From: Saitoella complicata NRRL Y-17804
Taxonomy: Eukaryota; Ascomycota; Saitoellomycetes; Saitoellales; Saitoellaceae
NCBI RefSeq assembly: GCF_001661265.1
Contig: NW_017567003.1
Coordinates: forward strand, 1-64,000
Direction of reading: 5' to 3'
Length of the DNA stretch: 64,000 nt
The translations under genes and the position numbers were made by a program. Shown here piece by piece: positions 62,895 to 64,000 of this stretch (the stretch's first letter is position 1; the number at the start of each line of letters is the position of its first letter). The notes under the pieces are model-generated. The model was not told the origin of the DNA. It ran no database searches and saw only the letters and a list, made by a program, of their open reading frames with translations.

Positions 62895-64000
62895 TTAACC
62901 CCCGGGTGCTTCCCTACCACGTAGAATACCATCGTACAGTCCTCCATAACAGTCACGGTTCACCTCGCCCAGCTTCCTCACCTTCTCGCCCAGACGCTTC
63001 AGCTCGCCTGCCAATTCTTCCATGCCCGATGCCGCCGCGGCCAGCTGCTGACTCGGTCTCGATCTCGAACCAGGCTCGTCGCCACGCGCGAGACCAGCTG
63101 TCAGCCACGCCTCCATATATGCCCGAAGGCGCCGGCGCAAAAGCTTGAACACTGTATCGCTGCCATCAAGCACTCTCGAGACCAGATTGTCTGCCGCACT
63201 CGAGCTCGTGGATGCAGATCCAATATAATGTTGCACCTCAGAGGTTAAATGCTCGGCCGTCGTTTGGCCATCCTTCAATATAACCCACAATCTCTCTTTC
63301 AATTGCGACCAATCCTGTTGGGGTGAACCAGCCCGTGCCAGGTTCTTGCTGTGCAGGATCAGTGTCGCAACTACCGTGATTTTGTGCGCCGTCTGCCTGT
63401 ACTCCACGATCCGGTCCACATCTAGGTGGAACGTCTCAGGTAAATCCGGGAGAGTACCGGTAGAATCAGGCACCACAACGTCGACCATAGCAGCTGCAAA
63501 TACTGGGGATAGAGTTGGTTTAGACTTGGGATGCTGTACTCCCTCTGGATCACGGCTTTCGGCCGTTTGCGTCGCTTCCTGAGCATGCGCCTGTAGCCAC
63601 TTCTTCGTGCTTTCCAATGACGCCCGTCCAGCCTTGACATCCTCGTCGAACCTCTTCCGTTCATAAGCCACAGCCTCGGGAAGCAACATCGGTGCCGCAA
63701 TCGTCAAATGAAAATTCGCATGATCCAACAACAGCACATCCAACACCTCCAAAATTGCCTTCGCACACTCCACAAAGCCCTCCACACGATCCTCGGCCGC
63801 CGCAGGAACTAAACATCCCTGTACCATCTCATCGCGGAAGGGCGCACAGAGCCTCCTCATCATGTGCACGACCTGCTCGCAGAACCGCTGATAATCAAAC
63901 GTCCGAGTCCGGCATTGCTGCTCGATAACCGTAAGGTCCAAAGCCCCGCTAATCATTTGCGCCGTTGGCGAATCTGGAACAACAAGCCGAAGCAAACGGC
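62895..64000 (-). CDS. SOK1: TCP11/SOK1 family protein, partial at window end
   Basis: At least 367 residues of the C-terminal part are seen; the frame is open to the last base of the window, so the 5' end is missing. Family signatures are FDYQRFCEQVVHMMRRLCAPFRDEMV and AILEVLDVLLLDHANFHLTIA. Also present are EAVAYERKRFDEDVKAGRASLESTKKWL and late helices FKLLRRRLRAYMEAWL. Yeast Sok1 suppresses loss of protein kinase A, and the T-complex 11 family is tied to cAMP signalling. The end is helical (LAGELKRLGEKVRKLGEVNRDCY). Confidence 0.88.
   Translation of the reverse strand, partial: RLLRLVVPDSPTAQMISGALDLTVIEQQCRTRTFDYQRFCEQVVHMMRRLCAPFRDEMVQGCLVPAAAEDRVEGFVECAKAILEVLDVLLLDHANFHLTIAAPMLLPEAVAYERKRFDEDVKAGRASLESTKKWLQAHAQEATQTAESRDPEGVQHPKSKPTLSPVFAAAMVDVVVPDSTGTLPDLPETFHLDVDRIVEYRQTAHKITVVATLILHSKNLARAGSPQQDWSQLKERLWVILKDGQTTAEHLTSEVQHYIGSASTSSSAADNLVSRVLDGSDTVFKLLRRRLRAYMEAWLTAGLARGDEPGSRSRPSQQLAAAASGMEELAGELKRLGEKVRKLGEVNRDCYGGLYDGILRGREAPGG

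Overview
The window starts with 24 perfect copies of the hexamer AACCCT (TTAGGG when read outward), so base 1 is a chromosome end. The rest is typical of a filamentous or dimorphic fungus. Introns are about 49-65 nt, with GT(A/T/G)NGT donors, CTNAC-like branch sites and YAG acceptors. Most genes have 0-2 introns, and the gene set includes SOG2, a Cdc7/SepH kinase, GET1, CCE1-type resolvase, CRZ1-like factor, MHYT protein and Sulfotransfer_4. I favour a dikaryotic fungus, probably an ascomycete. I cannot place it further: the transposon-like ORF in the subtelomere is of a type I associate more with basidiomycetes.

Layout. 1-144 is telomere. 145-6.2 kb is subtelomere: an orphan ORF abutting the telomere, a transposon-domain fragment, and about 4 kb of gene-poor DNA filled with short palindrome-like motifs sharing a TCCA(T/C)G core. 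That stretch also holds a 336-bp element with 51-bp inverted ends and a diverged inverted repeat pair. From 6.2 kb to the end the window is densely packed with single-copy host genes, with no transposon seen.

Gene order from 6.2 kb: kelch propeller protein; choline-phosphate cytidylyltransferase and UTP25 (divergent); PPR protein; SOG2; Cdc7/SepH kinase; a methyltransferase relic; CGFS glutaredoxin and TatD nuclease (divergent); PP2C (PTC2/3 type); R3H-SUZ protein and zinc-knuckle RS protein (divergent); CCDC12/Cwf18; Ser/Ala-rich secreted protein; SMN; four-helix membrane protein; SERF; CCE1-like resolvase; membrane protein; NOP15-like; GET1; MFS transporter; sulfotransferase-like; RhoGAP; class III aminotransferase; ATX1; GUT2; DASVRA-motif protein; CRZ1-like factor; family X DNA polymerase; type B carboxylesterase; RNase H-like; PTC5-like PP2C; MHYT protein; TCP11/SOK1 (runs off the end).

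Many genes had to be assembled across introns by me. For these I give exon coordinates, and reading phase closes exactly across every junction. Several (SMN, SERF, CCDC12, DUF7598-like, the polymerase) are invisible or badly truncated if only long ORFs are read. Loose themes are cell polarity and septation (SOG2, SepH, RhoGAP), RNA processing (UTP25, NOP15, CCDC12, SMN), lipid and glycerol metabolism (cytidylyltransferase, GUT2), metal and redox (ATX1, glutaredoxin), and mitochondrial DNA or PDH maintenance (CCE1, PTC5). There is no sign of a gene cluster with one joint function.

The most unusual observations are the subtelomeric motif field with C/T variation at CpG sites, the inverted-repeat element, a DNA polymerase X gene whose only sensible intron ends in GG rather than AG, a methyltransferase relic with an in-frame stop, and tiny first coding exons (4 and 7 nt).
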